Shown piece after piece: positions 52,118-60,436 of a DNA stretch of 64,000 bases (positions are counted from its first letter, which is position 1; every line of letters begins with the position of its first letter). The translations under genes were made by a program, and so were the position numbers. Under the pieces are notes generated by a model. That model was not told where the DNA came from. It did not search any database and was given only the letters and a program-made list of their open reading frames with translations. Source of the DNA: Streptacidiphilus pinicola (GTDB taxonomy: Bacteria > Actinomycetota > Actinomycetes > Streptomycetales > Streptomycetaceae). The DNA lies in assembly GCF_003258295.1 (NCBI RefSeq), contig NZ_QKYN01000007.1, forward strand, positions 1-64,000, given 5' to 3'.

Positions 52118-53362
52118 ATGACTGAGGCTTACGAGGAGGAGCTCGGCGACGCCGCGGACGGCTATCGCCGGATGTGGCGCGAGCTCCTCCCCGTCGGCCG
52201 CTTCCAGGAGACCGGCGGCTACCGCCGGTTCGCCTGGACCAGCGCCGACGCCGAGTGCCGGGCCTGGTTCGCGGAGCAGGCCGCCGCGCGCGGGCTGACC
52301 TACGAGCTGGATCGCAACGGCAACCAGTGGGCCTGGTACGGGGACCCAGAGGCCGGCGACGCCGTCGTCATCGGCTCCCACCTGGACTCCGTCCCGGACG
52401 GCGGCGCCTACGACGGCCCGCTGGGCGTGGTCTCCTCGTTCGCCGCGCTCGACGCCGTGCTCGCGCGCGGCGGCCGGCCGACGCGTCCGGTCGCGATCAC
52501 CAACTTCGTCGACGAGGAGGGCGCGCGATTCGGTGTCGCCTGCGTCGGCTCGCGGCTCACCGCAGGGGTGCTGACGCAGGACCAGGCATTCCGGCTGCGC
52601 GACGCGGACGGCGTCTGGCTGCCCGACGCGATGGCCGCCGCCGGGCAGGACCCGTCCGCGATCGGCAAGGACGAGGCGCGGCTGGCCCGCGTCGGTGCCT
52701 ACGTCGAGCTCCATGTCGAGCAGGGCCGCTTCCTGGACGCGACCCCGCACCCGGTCGGTGTCGCCTCGGCGATCTGGCCGCACGGCCGCTGGCGCTTCGA
52801 CTTCCACGGCGAGGCCAACCACGCCGGTACGACGCGGTTGGAGGACCGCCGCGACCCGATGCTCACCTACGCCAACACCGTGCTCGCGGCCCGCAAGAAG
52901 GCGCGGCTGGCCGGTGCGCTGGCCACCTTCGGCAAGGTCAGCGTGGAGCCCAACGGCACCAACGCGATCGCCTCGCTGGTGCGTGGCTGGCTCGACTCGC
53001 GCGCCGCGGACGAGGCGACGCTGACGGCGCTGGTCGACGAGATCACCACCGCCGCGACCGAGCGCGCCGAGCGGGACGGCGTGCGCGCGGAGATCGTGCG
53101 CGAGTCCTACACGCCCGTCGTCGACTTCGACGACGCGCTGCGCGACCGGCTGGTCTCCATCCTCGGCCCGGGCACCCCCGTCCTGCCGACCGGCGCGGGT
53201 CACGACGCGGGAATCCTCTCCGGGGTCATCCCGACTGCGATGCTGTTCGTGCGGAACCCGACCGGCGTCTCCCACTCGCCGGCGGAGTCGGCCACCGAGC
53301 CCGACTGCCTCGCCGGAGTCGCCGCGCTGGCCAAGGTGCTCGAGGAGATGACCTGCCGATGA
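52118..53362 (+). CDS. M20-family amidohydrolase, allantoate-amidohydrolase-like
   Basis: 414 residues. Metal ligands and motifs: GSHLDSVPDGGAYDGPLG, NFVDEEGARFG, YVELHVEQGR and TGAGHDAG, all as in the allantoate amidohydrolase / N-carbamoyl-amino-acid hydrolase group. It lies between hutU and hutF and overlaps hutF (ATGA). HutF makes N-formylglutamate, and no hutG is present, so this enzyme may remove the formyl group to release glutamate. That role comes from context. ATG 52118. Confidence 0.85.
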   Translation: MTEAYEEELGDAADGYRRMWRELLPVGRFQETGGYRRFAWTSADAECRAWFAEQAAARGLTYELDRNGNQWAWYGDPEAGDAVVIGSHLDSVPDGGAYDGPLGVVSSFAALDAVLARGGRPTRPVAITNFVDEEGARFGVACVGSRLTAGVLTQDQAFRLRDADGVWLPDAMAAAGQDPSAIGKDEARLARVGAYVELHVEQGRFLDATPHPVGVASAIWPHGRWRFDFHGEANHAGTTRLEDRRDPMLTYANTVLAARKKARLAGALATFGKVSVEPNGTNAIASLVRGWLDSRAADEATLTALVDEITTAATERAERDGVRAEIVRESYTPVVDFDDALRDRLVSILGPGTPVLPTGAGHDAGILSGVIPTAMLFVRNPTGVSHSPAESATEPDCLAGVAALAKVLEEMTCR

Positions 53363-54708
53363 CGACCTTCTGGGCTCCGCACGCGTGGCTGCGCCGCGAG
53401 GGCGGCTCGCTGACCGCCGTCGAGGACGACGTGCGGATCGACGTCGACGCGACCGGGCGGATCAGTGCGATCACCCCCGACAGCGGCCCGGCGCCCGAGG
53501 GCGCGACCGTGCTGACCGGGCTGACCCTGCCCGGCCTGGCCAACGCCCATTCCCACGCCTTCCACCGCGCCCTGCGCGGTGCGGTGCAGGTCGGCAGCGG
53601 CACGTTCTGGACCTGGCGGGACACCATGTACCGGGCGGCCGACGCGCTCGACCCGGACAACTACCTGGCGCTCGCCACCGTGGTCTACGCCGAGATGGCC
53701 CTCGCGGGTGTCACCTCGGTCGGCGAGTTCCACTACGTCCACCACCAACCGGGCGGCGCCCCCTACGCCGACCCGAACGCGATGGGCGAGGCACTGATCG
53801 AGGCGGCGGCCCGCGCCGGCATCCGGATCACCCTGCTGGACGCCTGCTACCTCTCCAGCGGCTTCGGTGAGGCCCCGAACCGGCATCAGACCCGTTTCAG
53901 CGACGGGACGGCCGAGGCCTGGGCAGCGCGCGTCTCGCTGTTGAAGGACCGCGACCACGCGAAGATCGGTGCGGCGATCCACAGCGTCCGGGCGGTCCCG
54001 GAGGAGGAGCTCGGCACCGTCGCCGCCTGGGCGAAGGAGCGGCAGGCGCCGCTCCACGTGCACCTGTCGGAGCAGGTCGCCGAGAACGAGCACTGCCTGG
54101 CGGCCCACGGCGTCACCCCCACGCAGCTGCTGGCCCGCCACGGTGTCCTCGGCCCGCGGACCTCGGCGGTCCACGCGACGCACCTGTCCGAGGAGGACAT
54201 GCGGGTGCTGACCGACACCTCCACGGTCATCTGCATGTGCCCGACGACGGAACGCGACCTCGCCGACGGCATCGGCCCCGCCCGCCAGCTGGCCGGCGGC
54301 GGCTGCCCGATCTCGCTCGGCTCCGACAGCCACGCGGTCATCGACCTCTTCGAGGAGGCCCGCGCCCTCGAGCTGAACGAGCGTCTGGCGACGCAGCGCC
54401 GCGGCCACTGGACCGCGGCCGCGCTGCTGCGCGCCGCGACGGAGGACGGCCACGCCTCCCTCGGCTGGACCGAGTCCGGCCGCCTGGAGCGCGGAGCGCT
54501 CGCGGATTTCTGCACGGTCGCGTTGGACACGCCCCGGACGGCGGGGCAGTCGCCCCGCCTCGGCGCGGAGACCGCGGTCTTCGCCGCGACGTCCGCGGAC
54601 GTCCGCGACGTCGTCGTCGGCGGACGGATCGTCGTGCGGGACGGCGTCCACCTCTCAGTCCCGGAGACGGGGCGGACTTTGAACGAAGCGATCGCTGCAC
54701 TCCGCTAG
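53359..54708 (+). CDS. hutF: Formimidoylglutamate deiminase
   Basis: 449 residues, amidohydrolase superfamily. Metal motifs: ANAHSHAFHRAL (HxH), PLHVHLSEQ, AVHATHLS and LGSDSHAVIDLFEE. Converts N-formimidoyl-glutamate to N-formylglutamate and ammonia, the two-step branch of histidine degradation. Its ATG overlaps the preceding stop by four bases. A dispersed repeat lies between this gene and hutI. Confidence 0.92.
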   Translation: MTTFWAPHAWLRREGGSLTAVEDDVRIDVDATGRISAITPDSGPAPEGATVLTGLTLPGLANAHSHAFHRALRGAVQVGSGTFWTWRDTMYRAADALDPDNYLALATVVYAEMALAGVTSVGEFHYVHHQPGGAPYADPNAMGEALIEAAARAGIRITLLDACYLSSGFGEAPNRHQTRFSDGTAEAWAARVSLLKDRDHAKIGAAIHSVRAVPEEELGTVAAWAKERQAPLHVHLSEQVAENEHCLAAHGVTPTQLLARHGVLGPRTSAVHATHLSEEDMRVLTDTSTVICMCPTTERDLADGIGPARQLAGGGCPISLGSDSHAVIDLFEEARALELNERLATQRRGHWTAAALLRAATEDGHASLGWTESGRLERGALADFCTVALDTPRTAGQSPRLGAETAVFAATSADVRDVVVGGRIVVRDGVHLSVPETGRTLNEAIAALR

Positions 54709-54722
54709 GAGTTGCACCGCCT

Positions 54723-54825
54723 AGGGGCGCGGGGAACTGCGTGACAAGCCACCCAGGGTGGTGAGTCCCCGAACGAGCAGGGCCATCGGCACAGGGTGGT
54801 TGCTCGCGCAGTTCCTCGCGCCCCT
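54723..54825. repeat. Dispersed palindromic element inside the hut operon
   Basis: AGGGGCGCGGGGAACTGCGT at 54723 and GCTCGCGCAGTTCCTCGCGC with CCCCT ending 54825. It is the only full-length copy between two genes read in the same direction, 23 bp before the hutI start. Confidence 0.8.
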
Positions 54826-54848
54826 GGGGCCCCATCCGAAGGAGTGAC

Positions 54849-56006
54849 ATGACCACCCTGATCACCAATATCGGTTCCCTGCTCACCAACGACCCCGAGC
54901 TGGGCACCCTGACCGACGCTGCGATCGTGCTCGACGGTGACCAGGTGGCCTGGGTCGGTGCGGCCGCTGCCGCGCCCGACGCGGACGAGCGTGTCGACGC
55001 GGAAGCGCGGGCCGTCATTCCTGGGTTCGTCGACTCGCACTCGCACATGGTCTTCGGGGGCGACCGCACCGCCGAGTTCAACGCGCGGATGTCCGGGAAG
55101 CCGTACACCGCGGGTGGGATCCGGACCACCGTCGCGGCGACCCGGGCGTCGAGCGACGAGGCGCTCGAACGCAATCTGCGCCGTTTCATCGGCGAGATGC
55201 TGCGTCAGGGGACGACCACCGTCGAGGTGAAGTCCGGCTACGGGCTGACCGTCGAGGACGAGGCCCGTGCGCTGCGGATCGCCGCCGCGCACACGCCGGA
55301 GACCACCTACCTCGGCGCGCACGTGGTCGCGCCCGAGTTCGCGGACGACCCGGCCGCGTACGTGGACCTGGTGACGGGGCCGATGCTCGACGCCTGCGCG
55401 CCCTACGCGCGCTACGTGGACGTGTTCTGCGAGCGCGGGGCCTTCGACGGGGACCAGGCGCGGGCGGTCCTCACCGCCGGTGCGGCCCGTGGGCTGACGC
55501 CGCGCGTGCACGCGAACCAGCTGACGGAGGGGCCGGGTGTGCAGCTCGCGGTGGAGCTGGGCGCGGCGAGCGCGGACCACTGCACACACCTGTCCGACGC
55601 GGACGTGAAGGCGCTCGCCGACGCGCACGCGACGACCGTCGCCACCCTGTTGCCGGGCGCGGAGTTCTCCACCCGCGCGGTCTACCCGGACGCGCGCCGG
55701 CTGATCGACGCCGGGGCGACCGTCGCGCTGTCGACGGACTGCAACCCCGGGTCGAGCTTCACCAGCTCCATGCCGTTCTGCATCGCCGTCGCGGTGCGCG
55801 ACATGGGGATGACGCCGGACGAGGCCGTGGTCGCGGCCACCCTCGGCGGCGCCCGAGCCCTGCGGCGCACCGACGTCGGGCATCTCGCGGTCGGCGCGCG
55901 CGCGGACCTCGTGCTGCTGGACGCGCCCTCGCACGTGCACCTGGCCTACCGGCCGGGTGTTCCGCTGGTCAGCGCCGTCTGGCAGGGGGGCGCGCGGGTC
56001 TGCTGA
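54849..56006 (+). CDS. hutI: Imidazolonepropionase
   Basis: 385 residues; GAAGGAG precedes ATG 54849. Hydrolyses imidazolone propionate to formimidoyl-glutamate. Amidohydrolase metal motifs [32 protein letters not shown] and [11 protein letters not shown]. It acts between HutU and HutF. Confidence 0.94.
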   Translation: MTTLITNIGSLLTNDPELGTLTDAAIVLDGDQVAWVGAAAAAPDADERVDAEARAVIPGFVDSHSHMVFGGDRTAEFNARMSGKPYTAGGIRTTVAATRASSDEALERNLRRFIGEMLRQGTTTVEVKSGYGLTVEDEARALRIAAAHTPETTYLGAHVVAPEFADDPAAYVDLVTGPMLDACAPYARYVDVFCERGAFDGDQARAVLTAGAARGLTPRVHANQLTEGPGVQLAVELGAASADHCTHLSDADVKALADAHATTVATLLPGAEFSTRAVYPDARRLIDAGATVALSTDCNPGSSFTSSMPFCIAVAVRDMGMTPDEAVVAATLGGARALRRTDVGHLAVGARADLVLLDAPSHVHLAYRPGVPLVSAVWQGGARVC

Positions 56007-56113
56007 CGCGCCGGGCCTGTCGCCTGCGCACCACGACGCTCCCACTGCTCACTGAGAAGGTCGCTGCACGAGGGTTCCCCCTGCCGTGTCCCTGTCGTAC
56101 CGTCAGCGACTAT

Positions 56114-56128
56114 CTGACGACTCGTCAG
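56114..56128. promoter_or_regulatory. Palindromic operator before the surface-protein operon
   Basis: CTGACGACTCGTCAG, a 15-bp palindrome, directly before a TAAGGT hexamer (56129-56134) that may be the -10 box. It would suit a TetR- or MarR-type repressor. Confidence 0.5.
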
Positions 56129-56153
56129 TAAGGTGCGGCCGGAGGAGGGCGCA

Positions 56154-56954
56154 GTGGGCAGCAGGGTCACAACAAGGGCCGCCGTGGGGCTCGTCGTCGC
56201 GGGGATGGCGACGGCGGCGGCCGTCGTACCGGCACAGGCGACGACGGTGCCGGTCAACTACAACTGTCAGACACCGATCGGCGCGAAGAGCGCGGTCTCG
56301 CAAGTGGAGATCACCGCCTCGCCGAGCGGCTCGCACTACGCGGTGACCGTCACCTTCACCAACGGCGTCTCGTCCAGCCCCGTCGCGTTGGGGGCGGGCT
56401 CGATGGTGCCGAGCGTGGTGGTGGCGGTGGGCGGCGCCGACAGCGGCAGCTTCACGGCCACCGGACCCGCCAACGCGCAGACGATCCCGGCGAACACGCC
56501 GATCCGGATCGGCAGCATGACCGGGACCTACGACCCGCACCACAACGGCTCGGTGACGCTGACGCCGTCCACGCTGACCATCAAGGCGCTGGGCACCACG
56601 ACCACCTGCACGCCCAGCGGCTCGGTCTCGCCGGCTTTGACGCTGACCGTCAGCAACGCCTCCGGCTCGGGCGGCGGCTCCGGCTCCGGAGGTTCGAGCT
56701 CAGGCGGTTCCAGTTCCGGCGGCTCCGGCTCCGGCGGGTCGAGCACCGGCGGCTCCAGCTCGGGCGGGTCGAGCACGGGAGGGTCCAGCACCGGCGGGTC
56801 GAGCACCGGTGGCGGCACGCTACCGCAGACCGGGCCGGCCGACGACGCCGCCGCGTTCGGGCTGTTCGGCGGGACCGTGCTGCTCGCGGGCGTGGCCGGC
56901 GCGTTCTGGCTCACCCGGCGCAGCCGCAACGGGCGCGTCAATGCACGCATGTGA
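56154..56954 (+). CDS. Cell-wall-anchored surface protein (LPQTG)
   Basis: 266 residues. GTG 56154 follows GGAGGAG. Signal peptide (about 1-30, AAVVPAQA), a beta-rich domain (about 33-170) that starts VNYNCQTPIGAKSA and ends LGTTTTCTPS with two cysteines, then a Gly/Ser linker of about 45 residues built from GGSSx repeats. The sortase signal LPQTG, a TM helix and the basic tail RRSRNG follow. The beta domain recurs in the 59075 protein. First of four overlapping genes. Confidence 0.85.
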   Translation: MGSRVTTRAAVGLVVAGMATAAAVVPAQATTVPVNYNCQTPIGAKSAVSQVEITASPSGSHYAVTVTFTNGVSSSPVALGAGSMVPSVVVAVGGADSGSFTATGPANAQTIPANTPIRIGSMTGTYDPHHNGSVTLTPSTLTIKALGTTTTCTPSGSVSPALTLTVSNASGSGGGSGSGGSSSGGSSSGGSGSGGSSTGGSSSGGSSTGGSSTGGSSTGGGTLPQTGPADDAAAFGLFGGTVLLAGVAGAFWLTRRSRNGRVNARM

Positions 56955-57879
56955 ACGTGCGGAGCGCGACAGGGCCGGGTGGTGGCCGGCCCGCCTGTTC
57001 GCGTTCCTGGTGACGGCGGCGGCGCTGCTCGCGGTCACCGCCCCCGCGCATGCCGTCGGCGGCGGGGGTTGGGCCGTGTTCCCGACCCCGCCCGCCGGCA
57101 CGCAGACGCCCGGCCCGGCCGACCGGCAGTACTTCTACCTCGAATCCGCCCCCGGCCGGACCCTCACTGACCACGTCTCCGTCGTCAACCTCGGTGCTCG
57201 GCCGGAGACCTTCCGCCTGCACGCCACCGACCCCTGGGTGAAGCTGAGCAGCACCGGCCTGACCGTGCCGCCGCACACCCGCGCGGACGTCCCGTTCTCC
57301 CTGGCCATCCCCACGACCGCCGAGCCCGGCGACCACCAGGGCTCGATCGTGGCCGAGGACGCCGGCTCGCGACCGGTCGGCGTCCGCATCTACCTGCACG
57401 TCACCGGGCAGCCGGTGCCCGCGTTCAGCGTGGACGACGTCTCCGTCCGCCGCAGCGTCCCGGCCGTGCCGGGGCTGGGCACGAACCGCGCCACGCTGCA
57501 GTACACCCTGACGAACCACGGCAACGTGACCCTGCACCCGAGCGTGGAGGTCACCGAGACCGGCTGGTTCGGTTCTGTCTATCACCGGCCGCTGTCAAGC
57601 GCCGGGATCGAGCTGCCGCCGGGCCGCTCGGTGCGGCTGAACCTGGCGCTGCCCGGGCCGCCGCTCCTCGACGACGTCGCCGTCACCGTGAAGGCGTCCG
57701 ACGGGGCGACCGGGGCGCAGGGGCAGACCGGCTACCTGGCGATCCCGTGGCTGGTGCTCGTGTTCGTGGTGCTGTTGCTCGCCGTCCTCGGGGTGTGGCT
57801 GTGGCTGCGGTCCAAGCGCAGCCATGTCCACCGGGCGGGATGGTGGCGCAGCCGGGAAAGTGTGGGAGTCGCGGCGTGA
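56941..57879 (+). CDS. DUF916/WxLIP-like membrane-anchored surface protein
   Basis: 312 residues. ATG 56941 overlaps the end of the preceding gene by 14 bases. Signal peptide, then beta-sandwich domains: RTLTDHVSVVNLGARPETFRLH and PTTAEPGDHQGSIVAED match the DUF916 (WxL-interacting protein) pattern known from Firmicute surface complexes. The C-terminus has a TM (YLAIPWLVLVFVVLLLAVLG) and a basic tail. It may bind peptidoglycan and hold partner proteins from the same operon. Confidence 0.82.
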   Translation: MHACERAERDRAGWWPARLFAFLVTAAALLAVTAPAHAVGGGGWAVFPTPPAGTQTPGPADRQYFYLESAPGRTLTDHVSVVNLGARPETFRLHATDPWVKLSSTGLTVPPHTRADVPFSLAIPTTAEPGDHQGSIVAEDAGSRPVGVRIYLHVTGQPVPAFSVDDVSVRRSVPAVPGLGTNRATLQYTLTNHGNVTLHPSVEVTETGWFGSVYHRPLSSAGIELPPGRSVRLNLALPGPPLLDDVAVTVKASDGATGAQGQTGYLAIPWLVLVFVVLLLAVLGVWLWLRSKRSHVHRAGWWRSRESVGVAA

Positions 57880-59078
57880 GGTGCTGTACGAGGCTGCTGG
57901 ATCTTCGTCCGCTGCGCGTCCTGGTGGCCGCGCTGCTGCTCGCGCTGGCGCTGCCGGCGGCGCTGCCCGCCGCGTCCGCGCACGCGGCGAGCGGGCCCGT
58001 CGTCGTGCCGCTGCCCGCGTCGGCCAAACCGGGTGACACGACCGCCGTGAGCGGCTCCGGCTGGCCCGCCTCGGCGCTGCTGACGGTGCTGCTCTGCGGG
58101 CAGAACGCCGTCGCCGGGACCGACGACTGCGTCAACGACGCCGGACGGGCCGTCACCACCGATGCGAGCGGCCGGTTCACGCAGGCCCTGAACGTCGAGA
58201 CGCCACCGCAGCCGTGCCCGTGCGTCATCCATGTCAGCACCGTGCTGGGCGCCCCCGAGAGCGCGGACGCGCCGTTCGAGGTGGTCGGCGCGCCGGTGAA
58301 GCCGATCCCGCCGAACGCCGCGGGCAACGGGCAGTTGCACGCGCTCAGCGCCAGCCTGACCGGGGACAGCGGGCTGCTGAACTGGTTCGGCTCGCCCCCC
58401 TCCCGGACACTGCGGGTGATCGTCACCGACCTCGGCGCCACCCCGGTCGCCAACCCCGAGTTCCAGATGGGCACCTGGCACTCGGTGCTGGCGCCCGAGT
58501 GGAGCGCCGCGCCGTGGCAGGGCGTGATCCAACCGGGGCAGAAGGTGGAGATCGACCTGCCGGTCCAGTTCGGCTCCGGCGCCAGCGGGCGCTGGTCGGT
58601 CGCGCTGCGCTACCAGGGGCAGGACTTCGCGAGCGCCTACGAGGACCTGCCGGTGGCCGGGGGCGTCTACGTCTTCTGGACCCTGCTCGGCCTCGTGGTC
58701 GCCGTCGGCCTCTACCGGATCGGCATGGCGGTGCTCGACAAGGTCCGCCCGGACGTCGTCGAGCGCCACCGGGAGCGGCGCCGTTCGCGGGTCGGCCGCC
58801 ACCGCTTCAACCTCGCGCGCACCGGGGAGGAAGCCGCGGCGGCGGACGGAGTGCCACCGGCGTGGTCGGAGGTCGTGTCACCCGACGCGCCGACGCAGGC
58901 GTTCCCCCTCGTCCCCGCGCCACCCGCGTACGCACCGACCGTGCGCCCCACCGCGCCGCCCCCCGGGTCGGCGGACACGCTGCCGTGGTTCGCGCCCGGC
59001 ACGGTCACCGTGACCGCACCATCCCAGGCCGCACCCCTGGTCCGACCACCCCAAGAGGAAAGGCCTACTGACACGTGA
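57876..59078 (+). CDS. Neocarzinostatin-like domain membrane protein
   Basis: 400 residues. GTG 57876 overlaps the preceding stop (GTGA). Signal peptide, then a domain of about 90 residues with four cysteines (VVPLPASAKPGDTTAVSGSG, CGQNAVAGTDDC, PCPC) resembling the neocarzinostatin/macromomycin Ig fold. A second beta domain, a TM helix (about 265-285, VYVFWTLLGLVVAVGLY) and a cytoplasmic tail of about 110 residues rich in Pro and Ala follow. The long inside tail is unlike its neighbours and may signal inward. Confidence 0.78.
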   Translation: MRCCTRLLDLRPLRVLVAALLLALALPAALPAASAHAASGPVVVPLPASAKPGDTTAVSGSGWPASALLTVLLCGQNAVAGTDDCVNDAGRAVTTDASGRFTQALNVETPPQPCPCVIHVSTVLGAPESADAPFEVVGAPVKPIPPNAAGNGQLHALSASLTGDSGLLNWFGSPPSRTLRVIVTDLGATPVANPEFQMGTWHSVLAPEWSAAPWQGVIQPGQKVEIDLPVQFGSGASGRWSVALRYQGQDFASAYEDLPVAGGVYVFWTLLGLVVAVGLYRIGMAVLDKVRPDVVERHRERRRSRVGRHRFNLARTGEEAAAADGVPPAWSEVVSPDAPTQAFPLVPAPPAYAPTVRPTAPPPGSADTLPWFAPGTVTVTAPSQAAPLVRPPQEERPTDT

Positions 59079-60373
59079 ACAGCTTTCGGCCGGCCGGGGT
59101 CGTGCTGACGGCCCTGCTCGCCGGCTCACTCCTCGCGGTCGCCGCGCCCAGCGCGTCGGCCGCCCAGTCCAGTTTCGCGACCACCTGCAACTCGCCCGTC
59201 GGCGCGGTGAAAGGCACCACGGTGGTCGACGTCTCGAGCAACGACGCCAGCCCGAAGGTGGGTGACACGGTCACGCTCACCTGGAAGTTCGTCCAGGCGG
59301 CCTCGCAGAACCCGAACATCGTCGACCTGCAGGCGAACACGGTGCAGCCGACCGGCCACGTCTCGCTGGGCGGCGCGCAGACGGGCACCGTGGCGCTCAC
59401 CGGCCCGCGCCAGAACCCGCCGATCCCGAAGAACTCGCCGATGGTGCTGTCGAACATGACCGGCACCGTGAAGCTCACCGCCGCCGGGGACGTGACGATC
59501 ACTCCGGCCGACTACAACATCAACGTCAGCACGTTCAACGCGAACACCCCCTGCAAGCCCGACGCGACCGCGCCGGTCGCCCTGACCCTCCACGTCGCGG
59601 GCAGCGGCGGCGGCACGACGGGTGGCGGGACCTCCGGCGGGACCGCCTCGGGTGGAACGACCTCCGGCGGGACGACCGGCGGGTCGGGCGGGGGCAGCGG
59701 GAGCTTCCCGGGCACGGGGGTGCAGGTCGACTACAACTGCCAGACCCCGATCGGCGCCAAGTCCGCCAGCCCGACGATCACCATCAACGCCAAGGAGCAG
59801 AGCGGCAAGTACACCCTCACCGAGACCTTCGCCTCCGGCGTCTCCTCCTCGCCGGTCCAACTCGCCGCCGGGTCCATGGTGCCGAGCACGACGGTCAAGA
59901 TGACCGGCGCGGACAGCGGGGAGCTGACCCTCACCGGCCCGGCCAACAGCGCCCCGATCCCGGCGAACACGCCCATCAAGCCCAGTGACATGAGCGGTTC
60001 CTATGTCCCGGCCCACACGGGTGAGGTGGCGTTCACTCCGGACGTCCTGACCATCAAGGCACTCGGCACGACGACGACCTGCACACCGTCCAACAAGCCG
60101 AATGCTTCGCTGAAGCTGCAGGTCACGGCCGGTGGCGGCACCGGCGGGGTCACCGGCTCCACCAGCACCGGGGGCAATACCGGTGGCGGCAGCACCACGA
60201 CCGGCGGCAGCAGTTCCGGCAGCAGCTCCGGCGGGACTTCCGGCGGGCTGGCCAACACCGGTGGCAATGACGACTCGTTCCGCGCGCTCGGCCTGATCGG
60301 GGGCACCGTGCTGCTGCTCGGCGCGGCCGTCTTCGTGTTCACCCCGTGGCGTCGCCTCCGCAAGGAGCGGTAG
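59075..60373 (+). CDS. Two-domain cell-wall-anchored surface protein (LANTG)
   Basis: 432 residues. GTG 59075 overlaps the preceding stop (GTGA). Signal peptide; a first beta domain (about 30-175, with TTCNSPVGAVKGT) and, after a Gly/Thr linker, a second beta domain (about 212-350, VDYNCQTPIGAKSA ... LGTTTTCTPS) very close to the 56154 protein. Then a Gly/Ser/Thr linker, LANTGG, a TM helix and RRLRKER. LAxTG is the signal for Streptomyces class E sortases. No sortase gene is in the window. Confidence 0.85.
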   Translation: MNSFRPAGVVLTALLAGSLLAVAAPSASAAQSSFATTCNSPVGAVKGTTVVDVSSNDASPKVGDTVTLTWKFVQAASQNPNIVDLQANTVQPTGHVSLGGAQTGTVALTGPRQNPPIPKNSPMVLSNMTGTVKLTAAGDVTITPADYNINVSTFNANTPCKPDATAPVALTLHVAGSGGGTTGGGTSGGTASGGTTSGGTTGGSGGGSGSFPGTGVQVDYNCQTPIGAKSASPTITINAKEQSGKYTLTETFASGVSSSPVQLAAGSMVPSTTVKMTGADSGELTLTGPANSAPIPANTPIKPSDMSGSYVPAHTGEVAFTPDVLTIKALGTTTTCTPSNKPNASLKLQVTAGGGTGGVTGSTSTGGNTGGGSTTTGGSSSGSSSGGTSGGLANTGGNDDSFRALGLIGGTVLLLGAAVFVFTPWRRLRKER

Positions 60374-60382
60374 GAAACGCAC

Positions 60383-60414
60383 GAGGGGCGCCCCGCTCGC
60401 GCGGGACGCCCCTC
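60383..60414. terminator. Bidirectional terminator
   Basis: Stem GAGGGGCG..CCCGC with its complement, one mismatch and a 4-nt loop, between converging genes. Confidence 0.75.
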
Positions 60415-60436
60415 TCGACGCTTCAGTGCGACGACG

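Noticed and set aside
55403-55415. Another CTACGCGCG-like string
   Set aside because: It lies inside hutI and reads CTACGCGCGCTAC, so it is not the same palindrome and has no promoter around it.
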